Positions 12,729 to 24,351 of a stretch of 64,000 nucleotides of DNA are shown here, piece after piece. Origin of the DNA: Punica granatum. Lineage: Eukaryota > Streptophyta > Magnoliopsida > Myrtales > Lythraceae. Every line of letters begins with the position of its first letter. The stretch's first letter is position 1. A model generated the notes under the pieces. That model was given only the letters and a program-made list of their open reading frames with translations, did no database searches and was not told where the DNA came from. The stretch covers positions 43,163,538 to 43,227,537 of the forward strand of contig NC_045127.1 in assembly GCF_007655135.1 (NCBI RefSeq), given 5' to 3'. A program made the position numbers and the translations under genes.

Positions 12729-13415
12729 TTACTCCATGACATTTACCTTAGTAGCAGCAGGAAGGATGAGATCCTTTCCGAAGTTCTTATTGTCCTCTTC
12801 AATTCGAAGCTTGACAACAAGATCCTCCATTGTCATCTCCTTTCGCTTATGCTTCAGATAATTCTTGAAATCCTTCCAACCAGGAGGGAACTTTTCAATG
12901 ACAACAACCACTTGGAAGGATTCACTTAGAGCCATCCCCTCAGTCTGAATCTCATGCAAGAGCACTTGAAATTCCTGCACTTGACTCATTATGGTCCTCG
13001 AATCCACCATTTTAAAATCGAGGAACCGTCCGACGAGAAATTTCTTCGCACAAGCATCCACTGATTTATATTTACGATCCAAGGATTCCCATAGCTCATT
13101 TGCTGTATTAAACCCCTGATAGACACTATACAGAGAATCATGAAGACTGTTCATGATATAATTCCAGCAAAGATAGTTAGAGTGCTTCCAAGCGTCAACT
13201 GCACTGAGAGCCTGCACATCTGACTCCCCCACAGATAGGGTTGGAGCATTTTCAGTCAAGAACTTTGCAAGGTTCGGAGTTGTGAGGTAGAATAGCATCT
13301 TTTGCTGCCACTTCTTGAAGTTCAACCCGTTGAACTTCTCGGGCTTCTCGACATGGTTCACAGGAACCATCAAGGGAGCAGCCACGTTTTGGATAACTAA
13401 ATGGTTAGGCAGCAT
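12729..13415 (-). pseudogene. Copia gag (capsid), truncated start
   Basis: It reads HVEKPEKFNGLNFKKWQQKM near the start, then LTTPNLAKFL, and LWESLDRKYKSVDACAKKFLVGRFLDFKMVD, which is UBN2-type gag. It ends with an in-frame TAA near 12729-12731 before the zinc knuckle. The true start (MASGNERD) is not here but at about 23505. The frame begins next to the junction with the gypsy element at about 13414. Confidence 0.83.
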
Positions 13416-13634
13416 TTTTTTAAAACAGATTTAAGAATTTGAATTTGACGCGTGTAAGGCTCGAAACGTCCCGTAGAGCATTTTTCCTAAAAAAAATGTC
13501 AAATTAAATTAAAAATGCCCATAGTTTAGAAATCGTGAATGCTTGGACAATTAATCAAAATACTTCCCTCCAATAGTGGAAAATGACGATTTTGCCCTCC
13601 TTTTGCTAGGGTGGACCAAAATGGGGTGCTGACA
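13414..13634 (-). repeat. Gypsy 3' LTR, truncated to about 220 bp
   Basis: It is nearly identical to 23049-23266 of the 5' LTR, from the T run and AAAACAGATTTAAG to GGGGTGC, and includes the final TGACA. The remaining roughly 2.4 kb of LTR is missing; copia gag adjoins instead. Confidence 0.85.
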
Positions 13635-13884
13635 ACTTGCTCCTCTTTGGTTGCGTGCTCGGATAGAGGATATAGCCAAAGACTATGATTCCCTCCTAGT
13701 AGCCACTTGTTCTCTTATTTCGGATGTGTGTGAGAGAATTGTGCAAGTGCATGGACCTGTTGCAAGAAACAAAGGTAAAATAATTATGGCGAGGAAGCAG
13801 GAAAGTGTAAGGATCGAAGGTTGAAACTCAAAGGTAATAAATGAGTGTCAAAATTCGAAAACGGTAAAAGGTTATCGAAACCCG

Positions 13885-14540
13885 AAAGTGGAAAATGATG
13901 GGTGTGAAAACTGAGTGCAGTGAATGATGGGTGTGGAAGCCGACGGTGATAGAATGATGGGCGTGAAACCCAAAAGTAGTAGAATGGGACTCAGCCCGAC
14001 AGTGATGCAAAGGTGGGACTCGGCCCGACAGAAAAATAAAGGCAGGACTCAGCCTGACGGGGAAAGTAAATATGGGACTCTGCCCTACAAAAAAGTGATA
14101 ATGGGGTTCGGCCCTGCAGAAAAGTAATGATAGGACTAGGCCTTGCGGAAAGGTAAAGATGGGACTCGGCCCTACAGAATGTTGAAGATGGGACTCGGCC
14201 TTGTTGAAAAGTAAAGATGGGACTCGGCCTTGCAGAAAGATAAAGATGAGACTCGGCCCTGCAGAAAAGTAAAGATGAGGCTCGGCCCTGTGGAAAAGTA
14301 ATGATGGGACTAGGCCCTGCATAAAAGTAATGATGGAACTCGGCCTTCCAGAATATTGAAGATGAGACTTAGCCCTACAGAAAAGTAAAGATGGGACTCT
14401 GCCATGCAAAACAGTGAAGATGGGACTCGGCCCTGTATAAGGGTAAAGATGGGACTAGGCCCTGCAAAAAAGTAGAGATGTGACTCGGCCCAGCATAAAA
14501 GTAAAGATAGGACTCGGCCTTGCATAAAAGTAAAGATGAT
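13885..14540 (-). repeat. 30-bp minisatellite in gypsy 3' region
   Basis: Around 20 imperfect head-to-tail units of 29-31 bp with the core GATGGGACTCGGCCCTGCAG and an A-rich spacer such as AAAAGTAAA. Units diverge more toward 13885-13990. Tandem arrays close to the 3' LTR are a known trait of Tat/Ogre-lineage elements. The ORFs across the array (13828-14525 minus) are translations of the repeat, not genes. Confidence 0.9.
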
Positions 14541-17290
14541 GAGGATTCATGCTAGCTGCGGAAGAGAAATGATTTTGGTTTGTCTGAGTGTTGCCGTAGG
14601 GTGATGATGTTACGGGTTGGACTAGCTCTTAGGATCACGATTCATTTTGTGATGAGGAACTCGAACTTTGAGAGTGAGCACCTACGTATCCCATGAGACC
14701 GGGAATCAAAGTTTGCCATAGTTCTTGCAGCTTGGTATCTGTGGTCCTGACATCATTAGCAAGTCATAGTGAGTTACTAACGATGTATGGGCGTATCAAT
14801 GCTATGAAGATAACGTCATTGTGACGCACGATACTTCAGTTTTGGGTCTCTTGGGTGATCCGTGAAGAATTTTGCTTTGAAAAATACGAATGGATCCCCC
14901 TTCCGAAGGCCTTAATGCGAGCCTCCAGGGGCTTTTGTCGGCCATGCATGGGTATATTAAGACGTCCTCAGTGATGCCCTAGCGACTCTATCGATTGTTC
15001 GACGCGCCCGTCGGTTTAGGACCCTTCTCGTCAGGGTACCGTAGGGTGGCTGCGTTTGTGACCCGCATGGGGCAGTTCTGTGCACATTTAGTCAGACATC
15101 GGTCTAGTCATTTCCAAAGTGTTATGACTAGACTCCCAAAAAGGAATGTTTGAGATTTTGACTTAGTAGTAGCCGATTGTAGGGTGGCTGTGACCTGTTT
15201 GAAGTTATGAATTAACTGAGAGAAAAGGGAAAGCATAGGAAGCACGTTGCCCCAGACTGAAAGGATACATGAGTTCACGCCTTCTTGTCCTTTCGTGGTG
15301 TGGGCTGCGCCAAACTGCTCGGATTTTGTGTTTGGTCGCCCACTGTACTCAAGGAAGAATCCAACTTGGAGGGTTAAATTGTGTTGAAGGGCCAATTGGG
15401 GATCGCGTTGGAGTAGATAACCTGGTCATTTCCCTTGGGGATCCCTGGTCCGCGCAGTGTGTGAGAGCCTAGGGTGACTGTTTTATTTATCTCTCGTTTT
15501 ACTCTCCTTTTGCCACGGTCACCCACCTCGGGGCCGTACCTCCCAACCTAAAGGGGATGAGCTCTTATTTTGCTACAGCCACCCACAAGGGGTTTCTGGT
15601 TGTGCCTCTCTTTTGCCTAAACTTTTGCCTAAGCCGCCCCTAAGAGGGGTTTTCGACCTAGCGGGCTTGATTCTTTTATCTCTCGAGCTTGCAAAGGCGC
15701 ATGATTCGAATGACTCGACCTCCAAGTGCATTGTGTCTTGTCTCCGTCGAGGAGTTGTGTCTGCTGCTCCCTTTTCGTCGGGGGTTTGTTGATTGAATTA
15801 GCGCCGTTGGTATTTTCGGTGAACCTTGGCGCTGCCCCGTTTCTTTTATTGGCGGGTTTTTTTTTCGCTCTTTTTCCCTCTCTCTTCTCTTCTTTGTTAA
15901 TGGGTTTTTCCACTTCTTTTCACTCTATTTTTTTCTTGCAGCTGGGGCTTGTTTTGTGCCTCGTGTCTTTGTTTGAAACTTCTCGACTTTGCATCGCCGA
16001 GGCTGCTTTGGTGTGCTTCACCTCGTGGAGAGCTGTTGCGAGTTATTGACCCAATCCCATTTTGTGAGGGCCGGCTTTCTTGGAAGTTTGACTTTTGTGC
16101 ACTTAGAAGCCGAACTTCGTGTCATCTGCCCTTGCAAGCATTACAAGTAAACTTCCCCTATCATCTAAGAAAAGAAAATGTAGGATTGCTCCGTGAATAA
16201 ACAACTGATGTTGCCCTTGTGCGAATGTTGGACGAGGATGTCTCGGTCTTCATTTGTTAAATTGGCCCATGACAGGCGTCTGGTGCGATGTCCCCGATCG
16301 TCTCTTGTTGTACTTTACAGTGCGTGCCTCTTGGAGGGTGCACGCTGCTGAAGTCGCTGGATGTTCAAGGAAGACGGTTGCATCAATGCTGAGTGATTTG
16401 CTCGATTGTCCTCGTCTTCAGCTTTGTAGGGGGTACCTCACGGTCGGACCCTTTCCCTGTTGAAGTAAAAGGTGAAGAGCTCGACAGAGTTCTCGAGGAA
16501 GCGTGAACCCGCGCATCGCTCTTTGCTTGTGACCAGTGTGTCCCTATGAAGGATGAAAAGGAGGATGATGTATTAGGTGGTTATATGGTGAAATATGCGG
16601 TAAAAAATGTAAGATGAGCCCATGAGAAAATCCTTTTCGCCCAGCAAGCAACCCATGGGGTGTCGCGCGTGGGGGACACTCAATTTTGAGAGTCCAATCA
16701 TTACCACCCTCGAGTGGTCAGACCGTGACTGGGAGCCACATAGGTGTACTTTCCCCAATTGCGGCTTGGCATGCGCAGCCGTCTTAGGGAAGGTTCGAGG
16801 AGCCGAGTCCCATGTGGACAGACAAGTCGAACATGCCCGACAGAACCAATAGGGCGTCTTGAGAACTGTTCTGATGCCCCTTTCTTGCCAAGAGTCCGTT
16901 TGGGAATGCATTAAGATAAATGTAAAGAGGGAGTTCAAGGAGGAGTGTGCGTTTGCAAGGCACATGGTGCTTCTGCTGTTGGTTAGTATTCGCCGTGGTA
17001 GGTGGATTGGTCCTCTCCAAATCGTGGCTCGGAATAATATGAGTCGCTGTGTCGGTTGGTTGCGTTTGAGTGGAGCCTAGCAATGAAGATGATTCTTTTC
17101 AGCGGGCGAAAGTGCTTGAAATAAGTGAGGAGAAAGAATGTACGGATGCGACGATTTCAAAAACATGCGAAGGTATTTCATTAAGATCGACATTTCCGTT
17201 ACGACCAAAATCCCTCTTCCGCCGTGCGGCTTATAGTTTCGTCTGCACGCAGGGAACGTTTTATGTAGGTAGCCTCATGGGGAAGCCAGC
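14541..17290 (-). other. Gypsy internal region without recognisable pol
   Basis: Mixed-composition DNA where pol would be expected. Short ORFs on both strands (for example 15726-16049 plus, 16573-16965 minus) show no RT, RNase H, integrase or protease motif that I can recognise. It may be heavily decayed pol or unrelated spacer sequence. Confidence 0.55.
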
Positions 17291-19392
17291 TTTTCCTTTT
17301 CGGCCTTGTCCTTGTCCCTAGGGCAAATACTGATCAAATTGATAGCCACGTCAGAGCTTGATCCATGGTAGGGAGGGGGTCGGCCTAGACATTTGGCGGC
17401 TTGACTTCATTGAAAGAGAGTTGGTTCTTCTCAATCATCTCCTGCAATTTACCCCGGAGGGTGTAACAATTGTTCGTAGTATGCCCCGGAGCACCCATAT
17501 GGTATTCACAACGGAGATTATGATCTTGATTTGCGGGATTGAACTGAGGATGAGGGGCTACGGGTCGGATTTCCTTAGCTGCCAGGAGTTGGCAATAGAC
17601 TTGTGACTGGGGAACTAGTAGAGGCGGGTATTGCAGTGGCTTGGCCTGCCCCTCTTGTCGAGGTTGCAGGGTTGGGGCTCGTTGAGCCAATGGTGGAGCT
17701 CCTAAAGCTAGGGGCCTATTTGGATATGCCCAATGAGAGGTAGGCGCGTAATTAGGATTATATGGTTGCGGGGCCCGTAGGGGAGGATAAGCCTGTGGGG
17801 CCGAGTAGCTAATCGGCAGGGCCGGGTATTGCTGCTGGTATTGCATGGGGGGCAGAGTGTGTATCTGAGCGTGCATGGGGTGCCAAGTTCATAGAGTACG
17901 GTTGGGAGGCTTGGCGTCCAAGGCTGACGGCATTAATGGACGCGTCTCTGCCCTTTTTGTTACTCGTTGGTGATGGCGCAGCAGTAGCATTCTTCGAGGA
18001 CTGCCCCTCCTTTCGGCCGGTCCTTCTATCTTCCTAAGCTTGATGCCCAGGTCAAGCTTCTTCCCAGCGTCGATCAGATTGGAGAATGAGGAAGTGTGGG
18101 CCAATAGGTGCAAGTAGTAGTCCCATCTGAAAGTGGAGTGAAATAACTGGATCTGTTGCGCTTCGTTGATCGAGGGGACGTGTTTCGCTGCTAAAGCTCG
18201 TCACTTCGCTGCATAGGCCTCGAAGCTTTGGCCCTCGGTCATTTCCTTTGTACTAAGCTCCAGAAGAGTCAGGGGTGTCTCCGCATAGTACTTGTACTGG
18301 TCGATGAATTTGCTTGTGAGGTCCGCCCACGTAGGGATGTCCGCGACTTTCAACGACATGTACTAGTCAAGAGCCGCTCCCATCAGACTGTCCTAGAACG
18401 TGTGGATGACAAATTCCTCGTAGTCCCAGTATTGTAGCATCTTTCCTCTGTAGTGACGGAGGTGATGACGAGGGTCGGTTGTGCCGTCGTACTTTTCGAA
18501 TTCAGGAACCTTAATCTTCGGATGTAGCCGCATATCCGGGAATATGCTCCAGTCGCCATCGCTGACATCGAGGCAGGATCCACCTGATTGTAAGGCTCTA
18601 ATGTTCTCTTCCATCTTCTTTAACCTATGTTCCTGCTCGGTCTGCGTTTCCGGGAGAAAGTTCGTTGGCGGAGCTGCGAAGGCCGCTTGAGTTTGGCGTG
18701 CCCAGTTCAGAGGCGGGGATATTTATGGGAGGTGGAGCTGGGTAGGAGAAGCTGATATGGGGTGGTGGAGCTTGGAACGGGAAAGGCTCAGACATGTGAG
18801 CAAGATCATGGGAGTTCGGCGCCGAAAAGGCCATCGGCGGAGGAGCCGCATAGATAGGAGCCGGAACTGATATGGGCACCGGCGGCGGTGTAAGCATGGC
18901 TGGGTTCGATGGTGGAGGAGGAGCGGTCGCCGGGAGAGTTGCTGGTGGCGGAGGAATATTGACCGGATGGATTGCCGGTACGTGCATTGCGGGCGCTTCA
19001 ACACCTTCTGGAGTATGGTTTGGCGGGAGCCAAGGGTTCGAGTCGACCGTCGGCCCGTACCCCGGAGGCAGAGTAGAGTTTGAGGAGGTGCGGTTTGGGG
19101 CTCTGAGCAAGGCCATGAGCTCGGCCATGTCGGCGGCCATCTGGTTGACCGTGCCCTTCAATGTAGTAATGTCACATTCCAACGTGACGATACGGGCACC
19201 TTCAATGGAGGTGGACGGTGCTTGGGCCTCAGACAATGGGACTGGTGGCAGAATTGCTCCCGAGTGTGCCGGGGGCGCGCCTGCAGGGGTTGGTGGTGGC
19301 GGTGCATGAGTCATGGGCGGTTGAGAATAAACCGGCGTCGGTGGAGTGTTTTCCTCGGAGCTAGCGGGCTGGTTGTTTTGCGCCATCCCCAA
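17291..19392 (-). pseudogene. Tat/Ogre-like gag, broken
   Basis: Gag would form the virus-like particle. The frame starts MGMAQNNQPASSEENTPP at 19392 and continues as a long Pro-rich leader to about 18625. A frame change leads to EENIRALQSGG...LHPKIKVPEFEKYDGTTDPRHHL, typical of this lineage's capsid. The minus strand then reads DSLMGAALD and Y, with stops where Gln and Trp are usual, then IPTWADLTSKFIDQY. Another Trp-to-stop change follows in the AAK-RALAAKH segment. The end (17876-17385) is Pro/Tyr/Gln-rich and holds a zinc-knuckle-like CEYHMGAPGHTTNNC. A last stop replaces a residue after KPPNV, and the following codons read ADPLPTM. It is clearly gag, and clearly no longer translated whole. 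Confidence 0.82.
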
Positions 19393-20593
19393 TTGCTGAC
19401 GAGTGGGATAACGGTACGGCGCCAGTTATGGTTACCTACATCCCATAAGTTTGTAAGTTGCAAGGCGAGCAAGTTCTGCTAACTATATAAATGTACAGAA
19501 CAATACATAGAGAGAAGCGGTATATGAGATGCATAGATTTTGAAAGCTAATGTCGTCATTCGCATTGATCCACATGGTTTGAAAATACAATGCAATTTTG
19601 AAAAATAAGCCCTAAATCGATCTTCCTCCGCGCTCGGGGCGCGAGCGACCACCGCCGTGGAAAGCACCGGTTCCAAACGAGAGCTTGGTGAAGATGTCTA
19701 TCCTAAGGTGCATGTGGAGGCCTCCACGAGCCCTCTCCCTGGACCTCTCCAGGGAGGTGTTCGCTCAAGCGAGCTCCTGATCGTGTCTGTAGCTTGGTGT
19801 GGGTCTGGGAGAGCTCCCTCTAAAGTTACGGTTAGTCGGTGAGTTCCTCCTCTTTCTCAGTAGCTTACCAGCGAAGGTGATCGCTGTTGGTGAAAATACC
19901 ATGATGGCTGTGCCTGAAGTGAGGGATGTCCTGGCAAGTGTGTCGGTCTTGGTTTGCGGAGACTCGGTGGGATCATTGTGTGCTGACGGACTTTGTCGAG
20001 ACGCGAACAAGAGATTGAGTGCGGCATCCCTTACTAAGATGAATGGAAGATCGGCTTAGGACTCATCAATGTGAGTGACGCCCTAACTTTGTAAAACAGA
20101 TGATGCATGTGTGCGAAGAAAGTAAGTGCCCACGGCTTAGTATAATTACAAGGTACATCGCTCTTGAAATAGAAAAGACTCAAGTGGCACGTAGGCCGAC
20201 GCGATGGATTGTCTGTTAGAGCCAGGTTGGAAGCTTGCATGGAGGCTTAGCACAATGCATGGTTTGGTGCTATAGGGACCGTGCTACCTAAGGATGGGGG
20301 CTCCCGACTCAAGGGTGCAAATTCCTTGAAATCGAGCGAGGCCTAATCGATGGTCTAACTGTGCGACGTACCTTTACTCGGAACCCCTATCTAACTTGTG
20401 TTTCCTAAAATCGGTTGTGGGACGTGACTCGTAAGTACCTGAAGCTAGTGTGATATGCAATGCGTGTGCGGGAAATAAAAGTGCTTAAAGTAGATAAGCG
20501 GGAAATTGTAGAAAGCAGTAAATAAACAAGCAAATAAAGCAAGCGAGAACGAGCCCGAACCCTCTAAGTATCTCTAATGGAGTTGTCAAGCGG
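19393..20593 (-). other. Gypsy 5' leader with likely primer-binding site
   Basis: Untranslated leader between LTR and gag. Just inside the LTR the minus strand reads CCGCTTGACAACTCCATTAG. Related elements use a site starting TGGCGACTCC, matched by tRNA-Arg. The resemblance is imperfect (GAC for GGC), so the site is tentative. Confidence 0.5.
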
Positions 20594-23266
20594 TGCCCAC
20601 TCGAATTTCGTCTCATCAGGGCATGCATGCGCGCGCCTATGCAACGCAGCTTGGGAGTGTCCACCTTCCTGGGAACGCGCGACGGACGCACGTGAGAAGA
20701 AGTCGTCACTTGCCATTTTACGACCCGAAGGTCGAGGGTCGGTAAGTTACCCGGGTCTAGGGATACGGGGTACACCTAATTGCTAAAGCATATGGCATAT
20801 GGCATATGGTCTGCGAAACCCGAGGTTCCGAATTCGGGGGTTCTATTATATGCGAGCCTATATCTCGCATGTCCTATCGGTACTCTAGCTTGTCTAGGCT
20901 TGCCATTTTAATTTAATTACTGCTTAATTAAGTTCCGCTCATCTTACGCGTTTGACACCGTAAATTCGAAGAAACACTCCGACCGGAATTCTTACATGAA
21001 TAAATGTACAATATAAACCCTTGCATTGTTCTCTCAAATAAATAAAATACAAATTACAACGACCGAATCCCGGTCGGTTCGCGTTTGATCATTATTCCAC
21101 TCGTGCTCACCATGTAGTTTGAAAAGACTGAAATTGAAATTAAAGCAACACGGGCTCAGAGAGCCGGGGGTCAGGTCCAACCGAACCAACGGATGGCGAA
21201 AGAGTCACGTGACTCTCTTGATAGCCGTAGGATCAGTCGAGCTCTCGGGTTATGTCCGACCGCGACTTACTTACCTGATCCGAGTGGTCTTCCACATAGA
21301 TACTACTAGGAGCGAAGCAATAAGTCGAAACGAGATTTGATTCCGCACTCGGGTTGCTCGCGCTAGGTGTGTGGGGGCGTTGGACCCCGTGATTGACAAG
21401 AAAGGGTGTTGGATCCCGTGTATATCGTATCCTAGGGATTCGGGCTCGACTCGCAATAAATAAACAGAAAGCAGACAAAACAGCGAAAGCAGACAAAGTA
21501 AATGAAATCCGATGAACGTGTGAATGCAAGAGAGTTGTGTCTTTTAATTCTGTATTTACGTGATTAGCCGATTCGTGCGGGATTTCGATCAAAGCGTATC
21601 TAATTATTCACATGTGCACATGAACAAGCAAAATCAATCACAACGGAATTTAATTTTGTCAATTTTAAGTCCGAATAATTAATTAAACCAGTTTTTGATG
21701 TATTTAATCGATTTAATTCCCCTAAAGCCGAGTGGACATGAGATTGGTTCGTGTGAATTCGTTCTTGCTTCAAACAACCGGTTTTAATGTCGAGTAATTA
21801 AAATATTACAATTCATATTTTCGTTAGTTTAATTAAAACAACAATTATTTTATTTTTTTGGTCATTCTTTTCTTTATTTTTAATATTTTTAATTCAATTT
21901 TTCGACACAACAATCACAAATTATCATCGCAGTCATCAAATTTATTCACGAATTAAGCCCTAAGCATGCCATTAAGTCGGGATAAAATACCTAGTCTCGG
22001 TTTAAACCAAAAATTGGGCGGTCGGACCGGCTGGAGGCGGTCTGTACAGTGCAGATCGGTTGGACGGGCGCTGTGCCGGCGAGCTGGGCCAGGCGCGAGC
22101 GGACTGGGCTGAATGCGCGGGAGTTGGGCCGGGGTCGGGAGCGCGGGCGCGCTGGAGCTAGGACACGAAAGGCAGTGGCTGGGCCGAATCTGCGGGCGAA
22201 CTGGGTCGCGCGTTCCGGGCCGAACCCGAGGAGAGGCAGAACGGGTCGAGCGTTTGGACTGGGTCGGGTCGTCTCAGCTGGATTGGGCCGAACGGGCTGG
22301 GCCGACTCGATTGGGCTGGACCTGCACAAACTGAAAAGATGGGTCGAGCCCGTGAGAGGGAGAACACGGGAGAAGATGAAGTTGGGCAGAGGAGAGGAAT
22401 CCGGCGGCCGCGGACAGCGGCTTCCGCCTCTGGGTGCCGTGGCGACGGCGCAGGAGACGGAGACGAGCACCGCCTGGACTACGCCGTGCTCGGGATGGGC
22501 GTCATGAGGCTCGGGTCATTCGGGCTCGAGGGGATTTCGGTTTTTTTGGCGAGGTTTCTAGTTCAATTACCGGAAATCAAGGGAATTAAGAGGAGGGAAT
22601 AGGGGGTTTTTGCTCGGGGGAGTGTCGCGAGTTGGTCTCCGAGGAGGAATTGGAGCGGAACCGAGAGATTTCGAGAGTTAGAGAGAGATCCAAACATCGG
22701 GAGTTGAGACCGAGAGTGAGAGCGGGATCGTGAGGGAGAGATAGCGGTCAAGGGAGCGTGTCAGGGAAGCGAGCGGTGCCGTGGTGGACGAGCGTGTCAG
22801 CTGTAGTAGGTGATCGCGGTGAGTGGGCAACCGCGGCGTGTCAGAGGTGGCAGAGGGACGTCAGTGAAAGAAGAGAAGAAGAAGAGGGGGGAGAAGAGAA
22901 GAGAAGAAAAGAAAGCGGGGGGTGGAAAGGAAGAAGATGAAGAGAAAAGGGGGCGAAGTGGAAAGATAGAAAGAACAAGGGCGAAAACGAAAGGGTCAGA
23001 AAGTTCTGACCCGCATCAGACCGGTCTGATGCCGATCTGATCGCGAGAGATTTTTTTTTAAAACAGATTTAAGAATTTGAATTTGACGCGCGTAAGGCTC
23101 GAAACGTCCCGTAGAGCATTTTTCCTAAAAAAATGTCAAATTAAATTAAAAATGCCCCTCGTTTAGAAATCGTGAATGCTTCGGCAATTAATCAAAATAC
23201 TTCCCTCCAATAGTGAAAAATGACGATTTTGCCCTTCTTTTGCTAGGGTGAACCAAAATGGGGTGC
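20594..23266 (-). repeat. Gypsy 5' LTR, about 2.7 kb
   Basis: Plus strand starts TGCCCACTCGAATTTCG. The next roughly 400 bases resemble the start of both giant solo LTRs: a GGGAGTGTCCAC segment, TTTTACGACCCGAAGGTCGAGGG, then GTTACCCGGGTCTAGGG. A GGGCGTTGGACCCCGTGA segment at 21375 also recurs in them. A GC-rich block at about 22020-22510 has many GGGCCG and GGGTCG motifs and gives long but spurious ORFs on both strands. A purine-rich tract follows at 22860-22990. The last five bases (TGACA) are missing at the right end. Confidence 0.75.
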
Positions 23267-23505
23267 AAAGCATTTTTAGTCAAGAACTTTGCAAGGTTTG
23301 GAGTTGTGAGGTAGAATAGCATCTTTTACTGCCACTTCTTAAAGTTCAACCCATTGAACTTCTCGGGCTTCTCGACATGGTTCACAGGAGCCATCGAGGG
23401 AGCAACCACGTTTTGGCTAATTAAATGGTTAGGCAACATAGGAGCAGGGTTGGAGCCAGTAGTCTGGCTTCCATTGGTCGCATCCCTTTCGTTTCCCGAC
23501 GCCAT
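23267..23505 (-). pseudogene. Copia gag, N-terminal fragment
   Basis: Minus strand from about 23505 reads MASGNERDATNGSQTTGSNP, then MLPNHLISQNV, then HVEKPEKFNGLNFKKWQ, stop, KMLFY. The stop is CAA or CAG to TAA. The first part is the true gag start missing from 12729-13415. From MLPNHL onward the fragment repeats about 170 bp of that gag with around 7 percent differences. It is cut at 23267 by the gypsy LTR. Confidence 0.8.
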
Positions 23506-23542
23506 TCGAATCATTCAAAATAGTAAAGATTTGTTTCAAGAA

Positions 23543-24226
23543 TGTAGGATAAAGTTTATCAGTAATAAGTAACAAAATTGAACGACAATTCGAATCGCAA
23601 GTTGGATAAATAAAATGCTATAAAATTAAATGAATATCGCTAGTATAAGAACTTGGAAATTCAAACCGATACAAAGATGAAACCAGAAGATCGGAAGATA
23701 CGAGAAAGCCGAGTCATGTGTTTCACACAAACCCCTTGAAACAGATTTGTCCCCTCAGGGCGTGCTCGAGGTCACGTGGGCATCTGTTTCCCAGGATAAA
23801 ACGGTATCGAATGCAGCTAGCAGCACGAGCTATCCGCACCCCAGCGAACCAGAAAGATGAAGTTGAACACTCTCACTTAACTATGCAATTCTCTTCGATT
23901 CTCAGAAAAGGGGGGAATTTTTTAAAAAAATTTATTATAGTCAATCGATCAATGAATACATGCTATAGAATTGATGGTGTCCTTTCAATTCCTTGCACCC
24001 GTTCAATTCATAACAATTGATGATGTCCTTTCAATCCCTTACACCATTTCAATTCTTAACAATTGATGGTGTCTTTTCAATTCCTTGCACCCTTTCAATT
24101 CATAATAATTAATGGTGTCTTTTCAATTCCTTGCACCCTTTCAATTTATAACAAACCACCATTCAATATATTCATTTTATTAATGAGAAACAATTTCTCA
24201 TTCACCAATGCCATTATTTTCCAACA
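23543..24226 (-). repeat. Copia 5' LTR
   Basis: A 684-bp LTR, plus strand TGTAGGATAAAG to TTCCAACA. At about 23970-24165 it carries four to five 45-bp imperfect units with the core AATTGATGGTGTCCTTTCAA. The sequence after it on the minus strand (TTCTTGAAACAAATC) is not a primer-binding site I recognise. Confidence 0.85.
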
Positions 24227-24351
24227 CGTTTCTCCTTATACAGATGTCTAAACTCACCAATAATGAAATACTATAAATATTTAATAATTAAATAAAAATA
24301 TCCAAGTAATTATATATAAACAGACAAAAAATGGACATAGAAAGAAACAAG

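Larger units (their letters stand above)
13414..23266 (-). mobile_element. Tat/Ogre-like Ty3/gypsy element with gag only (TR-GAG type)
   Basis: A minus-strand element lying between two parts of copia gag. The 5' LTR is 20594-23266, gag runs 19392 to about 17300, and a minisatellite sits next to the 3' end. The 3' LTR is cut to 13414-13634. The polypurine tract, AAAGAGGAGCAAGT on the minus strand, lies directly before TGTCAGCACCCC. Between gag (17300) and the minisatellite (14540) only 2.8 kb remain, and I find no protease, RT, RNase H or integrase motif. Gag-only LTR elements of this kind are known in plants and depend on partner enzymes. Neither end has a clean target duplication: the 5' LTR lacks its last TGACA, and the 3' LTR stops at a T run. 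Confidence 0.75.
2992..24226 (-). mobile_element. Ty1/copia LTR retrotransposon, degenerate and nested
   Basis: The outer element of a nested cluster, transcribed on the minus strand. The 5' LTR is 23543-24226 (minus strand starts TGTTGG). The 3' LTR is 8870-8961 plus 2992-3523, interrupted by a later insertion. Gag, protease, integrase, reverse transcriptase and RNase H appear in copia order from 13415 down to 9476. A polypurine tract, TAGGAGAT, sits directly before the TGTTGG start of the 3' LTR. Flanks are TGTTT (2987-2991) and CGTTT (24227-24231), a 4-of-5 match to a target duplication. The two LTRs differ at several percent of positions, so the insertion is old. Several in-frame stops make it non-autonomous. 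A gag-start segment occurs twice (see findings), so the two halves may not derive from one simple insertion. Confidence 0.85.

Noticed and set aside
13885..14540. Regular 30-bp repeats that could suggest a CRISPR array
   Set aside because: There are no unique spacers: the whole unit repeats and drifts. The genome is plant, and the array sits at the expected place in a Tat/Ogre-like element.
22049..22507. 152-codon ORF in GC-rich DNA, with antisense partner 21991-22470
   Set aside because: Both come from GGGCCG/GGGTCG-type repeats inside the gypsy LTR. The peptides are low-complexity and match no family.
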